In this document: positions 1 to 8,731 of the stretch, one piece after another
Position numbering within the stretch: position 1 is the stretch's first letter
How the letters are laid out: each line of letters starts with the position of its first letter
Assembly: GCA_965262785.1 (NCBI GenBank)
Contig: OZ253559.1
Location: forward strand, 310,001-374,000
Direction: 5' to 3'
DNA from: G965218495 sp965262785
Lineage (GTDB): Bacteria > Bacteroidota > Rhodothermia > Rhodothermales > Bin80
Length of the DNA stretch: 64,000 nucleotides
Program-made: the position numbers and the translations under genes
Notes under the pieces: model-generated
Told to the model about the DNA's origin: nothing
Database searches by the model: none
What the model saw: only the letters and a program-made list of their open reading frames with translations

Positions 1-1638
1 ATCTCGCGGAGCTTTGGTATGGCCGTACACCTTAGCGGAAACGAAGCGCTTGTGGGATCCGCCATGGACCAGCAGCGGGGTTCCGTCCAGGTCTTCCGGC
101 GCGATGGTACATGGCAGCTGGATCGCCACCTGCGACCCGAAAGCCAGGCCGGCAGCTTCGGCTCGACCGTGGTGTCGAATTCCAGTGGATATTGGGTAGG
201 AGCACCGTTTGCGAACCGGGGCGCTGGGGAGGTGCACCATTTCCCACGCAGTGGAGACGCTGCCACGGTCTATGTGGCAGAGAGCGATGCCGGAACTGCA
301 CGATTCGGCGTCGCCCTTGCTGCGAGCGATGAGTTAGTGTTTGTGGGGATGCCAAGCGCAGCCTACGGCGAAGGCAGCGTTGCTCAGTTCTCCTCCGACG
401 GTGGCGCATGGACAAGGCTAGACGAGCTTCATAGCTTGTCCGAAGCCATAGATCCGATTTTTGGAGACGGCGCCCGGTGCGATGCCGGCGCTGCGGCCGG
501 CTTTGAGTGCGGCCAGGTTGACTTGGTGTCATTCCTTCCGTTGGAGCACATGGGTACCAATCGAGGCGTCCGGCTCAGCGATGTGTGGGGTTGGACTGAT
601 CCCGAATCAGACAAGGAGTACGGGCTGGTGGGTCACCTGGAAGGGACCGCGTTTGTGGACCTTAGCGACCCTTCAATGCCCATCTTTTTGGGCGAGCTGC
701 CGCGAACGACTGGCTCGCCCGGTAGCACGTGGCGAGACATCAAGGTCTACAAAGACCATGCGTTTATTGTAGCTGATGGAGCCGGCGCGCATGGCATGCA
801 GGTCTTTGACCTCAGGCGGCTACGCTCGGTACCGGATGTACCGGCTACTTTTGACGTGGATGCGCGCTACGACGGGATTCACAGTTCGCACAACATCGTC
901 ATCAACGAAGAGACCGGCTTTGCCTATGTGGTAGGCGCCAGCGGAGGCGGCCAGACATGCGGGGGTGGGCTCCACATGATTGACATACGCGAGCCGCTGA
1001 CGCCGACATTTGCCGGGTGCTTTGCCGACGAATCCACGGGCCGCCGCAAGACGGGCTACTCGCATGATGCCCAATGCGTGGTATACCACGGGCCTGATGC
1101 CGCGTACCAGGGCAGAGAAATCTGTATCGGTGCCAACGAGATCGCGATCAGCATCGCAGACATTACCGACAAGGAGAACCCTGTGGTGATTTCTTCCGGC
1201 AGTTACCCGGACGCTGCGTACGTGCACCAGGGGTGGCTTTCCGAGGACCACGCATTCTTCTATCAGAACGACGAGCTGGACGAATTGAATCAGAAGGTCG
1301 ACCGCACGCGAACGCTGGTCTGGGATGTAAGCGACCTTGATGACCCTATTCTGGCGAACGAGTATTTCGGGCCTACCAGCGCCACTGACCATAACCTCTA
1401 TGTGCGTGACAACCTGATGTACCAGACAAACAACGCCAGCGGGCTGCGCATCTTGGACATCACCAACCGCGCGGAGCCCAAGGAGGTAGGATTCTTCGAC
1501 ACGACTCCGTATGGAACCGATGAGTCCGGATTCAACGGTACCTGGAGCAGCTATCCGTACTTCAAGAGCGGCATCATTGTAGTCACCAGCCGGCGCGAAG
1601 GTCTATTTATCTTGAAGAAGCAGTCCGTGGGATCCTAG
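1..1638 (+). CDS. Choice-of-anchor B (LVIVD-repeat) protein, 5' end cut by window
   Basis: The frame is already open at base 1, so the ATG at 19 is probably internal and the gene starts outside the window. The first ~130 residues look like FG-GAP-type propeller repeats (patterns such as 'FGVALAASDELVFVGMP'). The rest is the LVIVD/choice-of-anchor B module: 'EGTAFVDLSDPSMPIFLGELP', a conserved stretch around 'HNIVINEETGFAYVVG', a Cys-containing 'GGGLHMIDI', 'SHDAQCVVYHGPD' and the closing 'LRILDITNRAEPKEVGFFDT'. Such proteins are exported in marine Bacteroidota and their function is not established. No C-terminal sorting domain follows; the protein ends shortly after the last repeat at 'LFILKKQ'. 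The neighbour downstream is the housekeeping sigma factor, which gives no functional hint. The family call is firm, the role unknown. Confidence 0.85.
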   Translation: MSRSFGMAVHLSGNEALVGSAMDQQRGSVQVFRRDGTWQLDRHLRPESQAGSFGSTVVSNSSGYWVGAPFANRGAGEVHHFPRSGDAATVYVAESDAGTARFGVALAASDELVFVGMPSAAYGEGSVAQFSSDGGAWTRLDELHSLSEAIDPIFGDGARCDAGAAAGFECGQVDLVSFLPLEHMGTNRGVRLSDVWGWTDPESDKEYGLVGHLEGTAFVDLSDPSMPIFLGELPRTTGSPGSTWRDIKVYKDHAFIVADGAGAHGMQVFDLRRLRSVPDVPATFDVDARYDGIHSSHNIVINEETGFAYVVGASGGGQTCGGGLHMIDIREPLTPTFAGCFADESTGRRKTGYSHDAQCVVYHGPDAAYQGREICIGANEIAISIADITDKENPVVISSGSYPDAAYVHQGWLSEDHAFFYQNDELDELNQKVDRTRTLVWDVSDLDDPILANEYFGPTSATDHNLYVRDNLMYQTNNASGLRILDITNRAEPKEVGFFDTTPYGTDESGFNGTWSSYPYFKSGIIVVTSRREGLFILKKQSVGS

Positions 1639-1773
1639 CATCTCCCGGAGCCCGGCAGGGCATGGGCGGCGGTGCCGCTGGCATGCCTGAAAGGAACATT
1701 CCAACGCTTCTAGACATTAAATTTCTAAGCAAATTGAATCTCTACGCAATCTGACACCAACCGCTACCCGCAC

Positions 1774-2610
1774 ATGTACGTCCCCCGACGCCAGCGAATG
1801 CTGGACCAGTACCTGAAGGAGATCGGCCAGATTGATCTTGTAACGCCTGCTGAAGAAGCTGAGCTGGCCAGGCGCATCAAGGAAGGAGACGAAGGCGCGC
1901 TGCTGAAGCTGGTTAAAGCCAACTTGCGGTTCGTGGTGTCAGTCGCAAAGAAGTACCAGGGCCAGGGATTGCACCTGACGGATCTTATCAACGAGGGAAA
2001 CTACGGCTTGATCAAGGCTGCCAAGCGCTTTGATGAGACGCGCGGGTTCAAGTTTATTTCGTATGCGGTATGGTGGATCCGCCAGTCCATCCTGCAGGCT
2101 CTGGCAGAGCAGGGCCGTGTGGTTCGCTTGCCTTTGAATCGGATAGGAACCATTAGCAAGATCCGCAAGATGAGTGCCCGCCTGGCGCAGCAAAAGGAAC
2201 GCCAGCCCAACTACGAGGAGCTCGCCACGGAGCTCAACATCGGCGTAGATAAGGTTCGCGAGGCCATGCAGCATACCGGGCGGCACCTTTCCATGGATGC
2301 GCCCTTCAACGAGGACGACGACAACAGCCTGCTGGATGTCCTGCCGAGCAACGAAACCATCGCGCCGGACGATCCTCTGCTCGACGAGTCGGTAAAGATC
2401 GACATCGAATATGCGCTGGGCATGCTGGAAGCCAGAGAGGCGGAAATCACGCGGCTATATTTTGGTATAGGCCGCGAGCACCCGCTCACGCTGGAGGAAA
2501 TCGGGCAGCGCTTCGAGCTGACACGTGAGCGCGTCCGCCAGATCAAGGAAAAAGCCCTGCGCAAGCTGCGACAGAAGCACCGCAAGGAAAACCTTAAGGT
2601 GCACATCTGA
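1774..2610 (+). CDS. rpoD: RNA polymerase sigma factor, RpoD/SigA type
   Basis: Group-1 sigma-70 factor of 278 residues that directs core RNA polymerase to housekeeping promoters. Regions follow in the usual order: region 1.2 (residues ~8-40, 'YLKEIGQIDLVTPAEE'), region 2 with 'LRFVVSVAKKYQGQG' and the -10-binding 'FKFISYAVWWIRQSI' near residues 92-106, region 3 around 130-180, and region 4 with the -35-binding helix-turn-helix ('TLEEIGQRFELTRERVRQIKEKAL'; residues ~240-263). Region 1.1 is absent, as is usual for Bacteroidota/Rhodothermota primary sigma factors, which are about 280-290 residues long. The start at 1774 gives the family's usual beginning a few residues before region 1.2. It is a single gene with its own ~135-bp upstream region. 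Confidence is high because all DNA-contact motifs are present. Confidence 0.95.
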   Translation: MYVPRRQRMLDQYLKEIGQIDLVTPAEEAELARRIKEGDEGALLKLVKANLRFVVSVAKKYQGQGLHLTDLINEGNYGLIKAAKRFDETRGFKFISYAVWWIRQSILQALAEQGRVVRLPLNRIGTISKIRKMSARLAQQKERQPNYEELATELNIGVDKVREAMQHTGRHLSMDAPFNEDDDNSLLDVLPSNETIAPDDPLLDESVKIDIEYALGMLEAREAEITRLYFGIGREHPLTLEEIGQRFELTRERVRQIKEKALRKLRQKHRKENLKVHI

Positions 2611-2822
2611 TAGCAAGGTACTGCAGTTTCTCCATCTTCACCGTAATCCCACGTGCACATACGAAATAATGTGGCACGTTGGCGCGTCTTATGCATGTCA
2701 GTGTGCGATGCGATGTGTAACACTTCGCGCGTCTTGTCGTAGTCTTTTTTGCTGACTAACAGAATATTCACCCTTGCTCACCGGCCCGAGGCGCGCGGGT
2801 CATCTTTGACGCCTCAAATCTC

Positions 2823-4190
2823 ATGTATGCGCTCACTCAGCGGTTCATCCCGCTTTTTTGCATTGCCCTTTTTGTTGTGGGTCTGGTTCACGCCCAGGCT
2901 GTGCAGACGGTAACCTTTAATGATGCAGTGGGCATTGCGCTGGATCAGAACTACAATCTCAAGATCAGTGCCAACCAGGTTCGGCAGCGGGAAACTTCGC
3001 TGCGTGGGGCCAAATACTTTCTGATACCAAGCCTCAGCTTTGGCTCGAACGCAGGTCGCAGCTTCGGGCTGAGCTTCGACCAGACAACGGGCAGTGTCGT
3101 CAACTACTCGTCCGACCGGCTTAATTTCAGCACCAGTGCTAGCGTTACAGTGTTTTCGGGATTCAGAGATTGGGCGTTGCTCAAGCAAGCCCAGCTCAAT
3201 GTTACAGGTACCGGGCTTGACCACGAGCGCCAGCGCCAGTCAGTGGTATTCCAGGTCATGAATCAGTTCCTGAGCCTGATCCAGGCGCGAAGTCAGGTCA
3301 CCATACAGGAGGAAAACCTTGCGGCACAGGAGCAGCTTCTAGGGCAGATTGAAGAATTCGTCAATGCGGGCTCCCGCCCGGTTTCCGATCTCTTTCAGCA
3401 GCAGGCGAGCACGGCCAATGCGGAGTTGTTCCTCCTGGATGCGCAGCGCAGTGTGGAGGGCGCCGAGAATGTTCTGATTCAGACGCTCCAGCTAGACCCT
3501 TTTGGGGGGTACAACTTTGTGGTGCCCGACCTTACGGGGCGTGCATTCGCGCCGGAGGACTATGAAGTGGAGGAGTTGGTTCGTACGGCGTTTGAGCGGC
3601 GTTTGGACCTACGGGCACAGGAAACCGCAATTGGTGTCAGTGAACAGGGAATCCGGATTGCGCGTGGCGGGTGGATGCCGCGCGTAAGCCTTTCGGCGGG
3701 TGCCAGCAGCGGCTACTCAAGCGTGCAGGGCTTCTCCGCGGGGCGCACGACGCCTTTTGGTACGCAGCTTAAGAACAACCGGAGCGAGAGCTTGGGGCTC
3801 AACTTTTCGATTCCCATCTTCGACAACTTGTCTACCCGCACGGCGGTACAGAATGCCAGGATAACGCACAACAATGCGCAGCTTACCCTTGAGAGCATGC
3901 GTCAGGCGATCCGGCTGAACGTGCGGCAGGCCTACTTGGATTACCTGAGGGATGAAAAGGTTCTCGACGTTACCGAGAAGCAGCTCGTGGCAGCAGAGCA
4001 GGCGCTGGAAGCGGCTCAGGAGCGATACAATGTGGGCTCAAGTACTTTGGTCGAGCTCGCACAAGCCCAATCCAGCTACGTGACTGCCGCCAACAACCGC
4101 GCAAATGCGATCAACAGCTATTTCTTCCGCAAGCTACTGATAGACTACTACATCGGCGTGCTTGACCCAGGCAAGCCGCTATTCGAATAA
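2823..4190 (+). CDS. TolC-family outer membrane efflux protein
   Basis: Outer-membrane channel component of a tripartite efflux or type I secretion system. The 455-residue product begins with a signal peptide (hydrophobic residues 9-25, cleavage near 'VHAQA'). Two repeated OEP halves follow, with the typical 'TFNDAVGIALDQNYNLK' opening and the second-half heptad-rich helices ending in 'QEALEAAQERYNVGSSTLVELAQAQ'-like sequence (the 'GSS/STLVELAQAQ' motif lies near the C-terminus). Length and architecture are normal for the family. The gene is followed after 12 bp by a periplasmic adaptor and then by an ABC ATPase, so the three form one operon that would span both membranes. The transported compound cannot be told from sequence. 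Confidence 0.9.
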   Translation: MYALTQRFIPLFCIALFVVGLVHAQAVQTVTFNDAVGIALDQNYNLKISANQVRQRETSLRGAKYFLIPSLSFGSNAGRSFGLSFDQTTGSVVNYSSDRLNFSTSASVTVFSGFRDWALLKQAQLNVTGTGLDHERQRQSVVFQVMNQFLSLIQARSQVTIQEENLAAQEQLLGQIEEFVNAGSRPVSDLFQQQASTANAELFLLDAQRSVEGAENVLIQTLQLDPFGGYNFVVPDLTGRAFAPEDYEVEELVRTAFERRLDLRAQETAIGVSEQGIRIARGGWMPRVSLSAGASSGYSSVQGFSAGRTTPFGTQLKNNRSESLGLNFSIPIFDNLSTRTAVQNARITHNNAQLTLESMRQAIRLNVRQAYLDYLRDEKVLDVTEKQLVAAEQALEAAQERYNVGSSTLVELAQAQSSYVTAANNRANAINSYFFRKLLIDYYIGVLDPGKPLFE

Positions 4191-4202
4191 CCCGACAAGT
4201 AC

Positions 4203-5585
4203 ATGGCAAAGAAGAAGAAAAAAAAGAACCGCACCCGGCGTTTGCTCTTCAGCCTAGGAGGGGTGCTGTTGGCGGTGGTCATCTTGGCATTTGTTGCGGG
4301 GCAGCTTGGAGGCGACCAGTCTCGTGGGACTGAAGTCGAGGTTGCTAGCGCGGAGATCCGGACTATTACGCAAACCGTCACGGCTTCGGGCCGTGTCCAA
4401 CCGGAAGTGGAAGTCAGCATTAGCCCGGATGTCTCCGGAGAGATCATCAGGCTCCCGGTTGTAGAGGGTCAAGAGGTGGTACAGGGCCAGCTTCTCGCGC
4501 GCATCCGTCCAGACTTCTACGCGGCGCAGGTGGAGCAAGCCCAAGCCTCGGTTCAGCAGGCTCGCTCCGGCGCTGCCCAGGCGCAAGCGGACCTCGTGCT
4601 GTCCGAACTGGAGCTCACGCGCCAACGCCAGCTTTTTGAGCGCAAGGTTGTGGCCGAGGACGCTTTCCAGCAGGCACAGACGCGGCACGATGTGGCCTTG
4701 GCCTCTCTGGAGGCCTCACAGTATTCGGTTGCAAGTGCGTCGGCGCGTCTGCGTCAGGCAGAGGAGGACCTGCGCAAAACCTCGCTCTACGCACCCATGG
4801 CCGGAACCGTCAGCAAGCTCAATGTGGAGCTCGGCGAGCGCGTGGTTGGTACCAGCCAGATGGCGGGTACAGAACTGATGATCGTTGCCCGCCTGGAACA
4901 AATGGAGTTGGAGGTCGAAGTCAACGAGAACGATGTTGTAAACGTCTCGTTGGGAGATACCGCATCTATAGAGATTGACGCCTATTCTGAGCGCACGTTT
5001 ACGGGCGTGGTTACAGAGATCGCCAACTCGGCGCGGTTGCAGCCCGGTGCTTCACAAGAGCAGGTCACCAACTTTCCCGTGAAAGTCCGCATCCTGGACC
5101 AGCACAATATTGGCGGCACCTTTAACACAATACAGTCGGCGACGGTGACGGGAGATATGCCGATGGTTGAAAGTTACCCGGGCTTCAGGCCGGGTATGAG
5201 TGGCACGGTGGACATATACACGAATACCGTCCCAGAGGTAGTGGCCGTCCCAATTCAGGCCGTGACAGTACGGGACTTCAACGACGTTCGTCGTCGGCAG
5301 GCCCGGATGGCGCGCGCGGCGGGCGAGGAGCCGGATTCCACGGCGGCAGATGCTGTAGAGGGCCAGCCCACTACTATGCGCGAAGAGGACTTGAAGAAGG
5401 CGATTTTCCTTTTTGGAGAGGATGGAATGGCGACCATCGTGTCAGTGGAGACCGGGATAGCCGACGATCGCTTTATAGAGATCCGAAGCGGCCTTGAAGG
5501 AGGCGAGCAGGTGATCACGGGTCCATTCAGTGCGGTCAACCGCGAGCTTCAGGTGGGCTTGCCCGTGAAACGGCAGAAGAACTAG
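4203..5585 (+). CDS. Periplasmic adaptor subunit of an efflux transporter (HlyD/MacA type)
   Basis: Membrane-fusion protein of 460 residues that would bridge an inner-membrane transporter and the TolC-like channel encoded just upstream. A lysine-rich cytoplasmic start precedes one N-terminal membrane anchor at about residues 14-37. A lipoyl half-motif follows ('GRVQPEVEVSISPDVSGEI'), then a long coiled coil (~residues 100-195, rich in Gln/Ala), the second lipoyl half ('LYAPMAGTVSKLNVELGERV') and beta-barrel domains. An acidic low-complexity insertion near residues 375-400 interrupts the membrane-proximal domain. The gene lies 12 bp after tolC and 10 bp before the ATPase gene, so it is co-transcribed with both. 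By gene order it most resembles MacA-type adaptors that work with a MacB/FtsX-like permease, but no permease is present here. Confidence 0.88.
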   Translation: MAKKKKKKNRTRRLLFSLGGVLLAVVILAFVAGQLGGDQSRGTEVEVASAEIRTITQTVTASGRVQPEVEVSISPDVSGEIIRLPVVEGQEVVQGQLLARIRPDFYAAQVEQAQASVQQARSGAAQAQADLVLSELELTRQRQLFERKVVAEDAFQQAQTRHDVALASLEASQYSVASASARLRQAEEDLRKTSLYAPMAGTVSKLNVELGERVVGTSQMAGTELMIVARLEQMELEVEVNENDVVNVSLGDTASIEIDAYSERTFTGVVTEIANSARLQPGASQEQVTNFPVKVRILDQHNIGGTFNTIQSATVTGDMPMVESYPGFRPGMSGTVDIYTNTVPEVVAVPIQAVTVRDFNDVRRRQARMARAAGEEPDSTAADAVEGQPTTMREEDLKKAIFLFGEDGMATIVSVETGIADDRFIEIRSGLEGGEQVITGPFSAVNRELQVGLPVKRQKN

Positions 5586-5595
5586 CAATAGGGGA

Positions 5596-6321
5596 ATGGA
5601 AACACAAAGTCTGATCCAGCTGCACAACGTCAAGAAGATTTACCCCATGGGGGCGGAAGAAGTGCGAGCGCTTGATGGTGTTTCGTTGGACGTGTATCCG
5701 AACGAATACGTCGCGATCATGGGACCCTCGGGGTCGGGCAAGTCGACGCTCATGAACGTTATTGGGTGCCTGGACACACCTTCCGAGGGGACATACCATC
5801 TGCGTGGCGAAAATGTCGGCGAGATGGAGGACGACGAGTTGGCCGAAATCCGCAATCGCGAAGTGGGGTTTGTCTTTCAGACATTCAACCTGCTACCGAA
5901 GGTGAATTGCCTCCAGAATGTGGAGTTACCGCTCATCTATTCCGGCAAACGAAAGAGCGAGCGCCGCCGAATGGCAGAGATCGCCATTGAGAAGGTTGGG
6001 CTTTCTGATCGCATCACCCACAAGCCGAATGAGCTTTCCGGTGGCCAGCGGCAACGGGTTGCGGTGGCACGGGCACTGGTCAACAACCCATCCCTGGTTT
6101 TGGCGGACGAGCCGACTGGGAACCTGGACACCAAGACCGGTAACGAGATCATGCTGCTTTTTGAAGAGCTTTACCGGCGCGGCAACTCGCTGATGGTGGT
6201 CACCCACGAAGAGCAAGTTGCGCGTCATGCACGCCGCGTTATACGCCTGAGAGACGGGCTGGTGGAAAGCGACGTCCGCATCGAAAGCCCCGTCCTGGCC
6301 AGCTACAAGATTGCGGCCTGA
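5596..6321 (+). CDS. ABC transporter ATP-binding protein (MacB/LolD type)
   Basis: ATPase subunit of 241 residues. It shows the Walker A 'GPSGSGKSTLMN', a Q-loop in 'VGFVFQTFNLLPKVN', the signature 'LSGGQRQRVAVARAL', Walker B 'LVLADEPTGNLD' and the H-loop 'VVTHEE'. The 'EPTGNLD' and 'FNLLP' wording is characteristic of the LolD/MacB/FtsE branch, whose partners are FtsX-like permeases with four transmembrane helices rather than transporters that move solutes through classical channels. The gene closes the tolC/adaptor operon (10 bp after the adaptor). The expected permease is missing: about 840 bp without a recognisable gene follow, then an ISL3-type insertion sequence. Either the permease is encoded elsewhere or it was lost. 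Confidence 0.92.
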   Translation: METQSLIQLHNVKKIYPMGAEEVRALDGVSLDVYPNEYVAIMGPSGSGKSTLMNVIGCLDTPSEGTYHLRGENVGEMEDDELAEIRNREVGFVFQTFNLLPKVNCLQNVELPLIYSGKRKSERRRMAEIAIEKVGLSDRITHKPNELSGGQRQRVAVARALVNNPSLVLADEPTGNLDTKTGNEIMLLFEELYRRGNSLMVVTHEEQVARHARRVIRLRDGLVESDVRIESPVLASYKIAA

Positions 6322-7159
6322 CGGTGCGTCTGTGCAGCCTGAGAGGACTATGCGCCTCACGGGTTGCAAGGTCTCGCCGGCGCGGCAAAGGTATTCTCTC
6401 TCGGTACCGCGGGGTTGTCTCTCTCTGCATTCAGATGCGGTACAAGTGAAGGCGGCCCCCATGCCACTTTGAGCTACCGAGCGGGCTACCAACTACTTCG
6501 CCAGCGGCTGTAGCCATTCGTCAAACCGGCTTGCACACCACGCTCGCGGCAACCCTCTTCGATACAGTTCCCCTGCTGCAGTGCGGGCTGTGGGCCGAGC
6601 TGAGTTGCTGGAGGCAGTTAGATGATGGAGTTGTCAATCATCATTTGACCATGCTGCTTTCTATGCGCAAGCAGCACTGTCATTCCACCATTCTCGGCAA
6701 CGACACTGGAGACAATCTGCGTGTCAGGCATCAATGCCCGCCGAAGCAGTGAAATAGAATCTTGTTTCCGCTCGGTCGTGACTGGGCAGCGCAGCAACGG
6801 AGCGCCAGAGGAGGCGGTGCCAAGTCCACGGTCTTGGGCCGCAAAGGGCGCATTTCAGGGTCAGACTCTTCGAAGAACACATGCGGCGCGCGATGCGTGT
6901 CCCTGCCGGATCAGCCGGAAGTGGCGTCTGCTTGGCCACTTCTATTTGATCTATTGCTTGCAGCACATGCCGAGCGGGTCTTGGCGGTTTAAGCCGGTCG
7001 GCCGCTGTCACAGGACGACTACGCGGCTTTGCGGATTGACGTTACCTATGCTGTGATCACCCGGATTGCCTTTTGCATGGGCACTCCGATAGCTGGGCGT
7101 AAGCGTATGCTGAATCCGGCGGCCTCGCAGCTGAAGGATGCCGTCACGCTAAACAAAAT
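6322..7159. other. Gene-poor stretch after the efflux operon
   Basis: I read both strands and found no coding stretch longer than about 100 codons with family features, no permease remnant and no RNA gene. The last eight bases (7152-7159, AACAAAAT) are the left target duplication of the insertion sequence that follows. Confidence 0.5.
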
Positions 7160-7184
7160 GGCTCTACCCCTCTTTTAGTGGGTA
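7160..7184. repeat. Left terminal inverted repeat of the ISL3 element
   Basis: Starts GGCTCTACCCC; matches the reverse complement of the right end (8541-8565) with a shared GGCTCT-CCCCT core and a second match block at TTAG-GGGT. The 8-bp target duplication AACAAAAT lies immediately outside. Confidence 0.85.
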
Positions 7185-7187
7185 AGC

Positions 7188-8459
7188 TCACCTGCGGACG
7201 CTTTCGGGGTATAGATCTAGGCCTCCGAGGTGAAAGTAAATGGCATTAGCAAATCGCCATTTGTTGCGGAAACCCCTACTGCGCACTTTGATTGTTTTGA
7301 TCCGGCTGTTGATGCCTTCCGCAGGGCCATTGCTCACCTTCAGGATGATCGCATTGAGGATACCCCACAGGTGTGTTTTGATGGTTCTGGCGGCTGCCTT
7401 GACCGGGTCCAGCCGACACCGCATGGCCCACGACAACCATCGCTCCCAACCCTTACGCGCCCATGTGCGGTGGACATAGTGCCACAACTGCAGGGCCATT
7501 TCCTTGATAGCCCACGCGCGGGCCGTCTTCAACGTGCTGGTACGCAACCGCTGGAAGCGCGCCTTCTGCTTACCAGACATGTTGGCCGGGTGAGTCAACC
7601 AATCATACTTGGTTCCCTTGAGGTCTTCCAGGCCTTCCTTCATCAATGCCCGGTGCTCCTGGCGCCGAACCTTGTCCACGGCAACTCCCAGACATTTCAC
7701 CACGTGGAATTTGTCAAAGGCCACCTTCCGTTGCGCCTCTGGCACATGCTCCAGCGTGGCGTTGATGTAGGCCGGCCACATGTCCATGCTGACACTCTCG
7801 ATGCCCTCCAGTTGCTCCAAAGTGAGCCCAGCATACCAACGCGTAAGTGTTTCTTTCTTACGGTCTTCGCCCACATGCAGCACCGTACCCGCCTTTGCAT
7901 CCGAAACAATGGTGACATACGCATGGCGCTTGCGAAAAGAGGTCTCATCCACGCCAATATGGGCTACATTCCGTTCCTTCCTCCGCGCAAGGCCGCGTTG
8001 CACCGCGCGCTGCATGATCCCGTCTATCGCATTCCAGCTCACCCCCATCAGACGAGACACCGCCGATACACTCGCCTCCTGCAGCCAATCAATCACCAGC
8101 GTCTCAAACCCTGCAGTGAACCGTGACATAGGTTCCGCCCACGGAACCGACACGGTGCGCACTCCATGCTCCGGACATTCCACGCGGGGAAGTTCCGCAA
8201 CCACCATGGTGCGATACTCGCACAAATCCAGGTGACGCCATTGCCGACGACGGTGGTCGTAGCCCGGAGACGCCGAGCCGCACTCCGGGCAAGGCAGCTG
8301 ATGGCCGTCCTCGCAAGCTACATGAATCCGGACTTCTTGCGCCTCATGCGCAAACGTCACCTCGGAAACCTTCCAGGGAGCCTGGATGCCCAAGAGGCAA
8401 CCGATATCAGTCTTTAGTTGTGACATATCGCTGCTGGGGTTAGAGAACGTGTGCGCCAT
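7188..8459 (-). CDS. ISL3-family transposase
   Basis: DDE-type transposase of 423 residues. An N-terminal zinc-ribbon-like region has paired cysteines ('LPCPECGSASPGYDH', then 'PRVECPEHG'). A helix-turn-helix follows around 'SVSAVSRLMGVSWNAIDGIMQ'. The catalytic core starts with 'HIGVDETSFRKRHAYVTIVSD' (first Asp), continues with 'VSMDMWPAYINA' (second Asp) and 'VAFDKFHVVK', and ends near 'VSNGPAEGINSRIKTIKVRSRGFRN', which holds the conserved Glu. These motifs and the ~400-residue length define the ISL3 family. The frame is intact and fills nearly the whole element between the inverted repeats. Its function is cut-and-paste movement of this element. Confidence 0.95.
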   Translation of the reverse strand: MAHTFSNPSSDMSQLKTDIGCLLGIQAPWKVSEVTFAHEAQEVRIHVACEDGHQLPCPECGSASPGYDHRRRQWRHLDLCEYRTMVVAELPRVECPEHGVRTVSVPWAEPMSRFTAGFETLVIDWLQEASVSAVSRLMGVSWNAIDGIMQRAVQRGLARRKERNVAHIGVDETSFRKRHAYVTIVSDAKAGTVLHVGEDRKKETLTRWYAGLTLEQLEGIESVSMDMWPAYINATLEHVPEAQRKVAFDKFHVVKCLGVAVDKVRRQEHRALMKEGLEDLKGTKYDWLTHPANMSGKQKARFQRLRTSTLKTARAWAIKEMALQLWHYVHRTWARKGWERWLSWAMRCRLDPVKAAARTIKTHLWGILNAIILKVSNGPAEGINSRIKTIKVRSRGFRNKWRFANAIYFHLGGLDLYPESVRR

Positions 8460-8540
8460 CGTGTTGATGGCCTTGAAACAGACAAGAAGCGGGTATGAAT
8501 CCGCATCATCTCATTTCGTTTCCCGTTGAATACAACACTG

Positions 8541-8565
8541 CACCCATCTAATTAGGGGAAGAGCC
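8541..8565. repeat. Right terminal inverted repeat of the ISL3 element
   Basis: Ends ...GGGGAAGAGCC on the plus strand, the mirror of the left end. The duplicated target AACAAAAT follows at 8566-8573. Confidence 0.85.
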
Positions 8566-8731
8566 AACAAAATGCTGCAGCGGCGTCTGGAGAAAGCTTC
8601 ACCAAGTGCCTTGTACTAAATCAGATTAGCAGGGACCGCAGGCTTAGCACAGAAAGGCTATTGCCACGACCACCCCGGTTTCGCTTCATTTCCGGCTCCT
8701 GGACATCGGATCCAGTTCGCAATCTATGGAC

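Larger units (their letters stand above)
7160..8565 (-). mobile_element. Intact ISL3-type insertion sequence with 8-bp target duplication
   Basis: A 1,406-bp element. Its left end starts GGCTCTACCCCTCTTTTAG and its right end, read on the other strand, starts GGCTCTTCCCCTAATTAG, giving imperfect inverted repeats of about 25 bp. The element is flanked by exact direct repeats of AACAAAAT at 7152-7159 and 8566-8573. An 8-bp duplication is the rule for the ISL3 family. It carries one full-length transposase on the minus strand. Perfect duplications and an open transposase frame point to a recent, probably still functional insertion. The flanks join as ...GCTAAACAAAAT/GCTGCAG..., and no gene is restored by removal. 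Confidence 0.93.

Noticed and set aside
6321..7160. Permease remnant after the efflux ATPase
   Set aside because: I translated the minus-strand open stretches there; none exceeds ~80 codons or shows FtsX-like helices.
7230..8126. 298-codon plus-strand open frame inside the ISL3 element
   Set aside because: Antisense to the transposase with no recognisable motifs.
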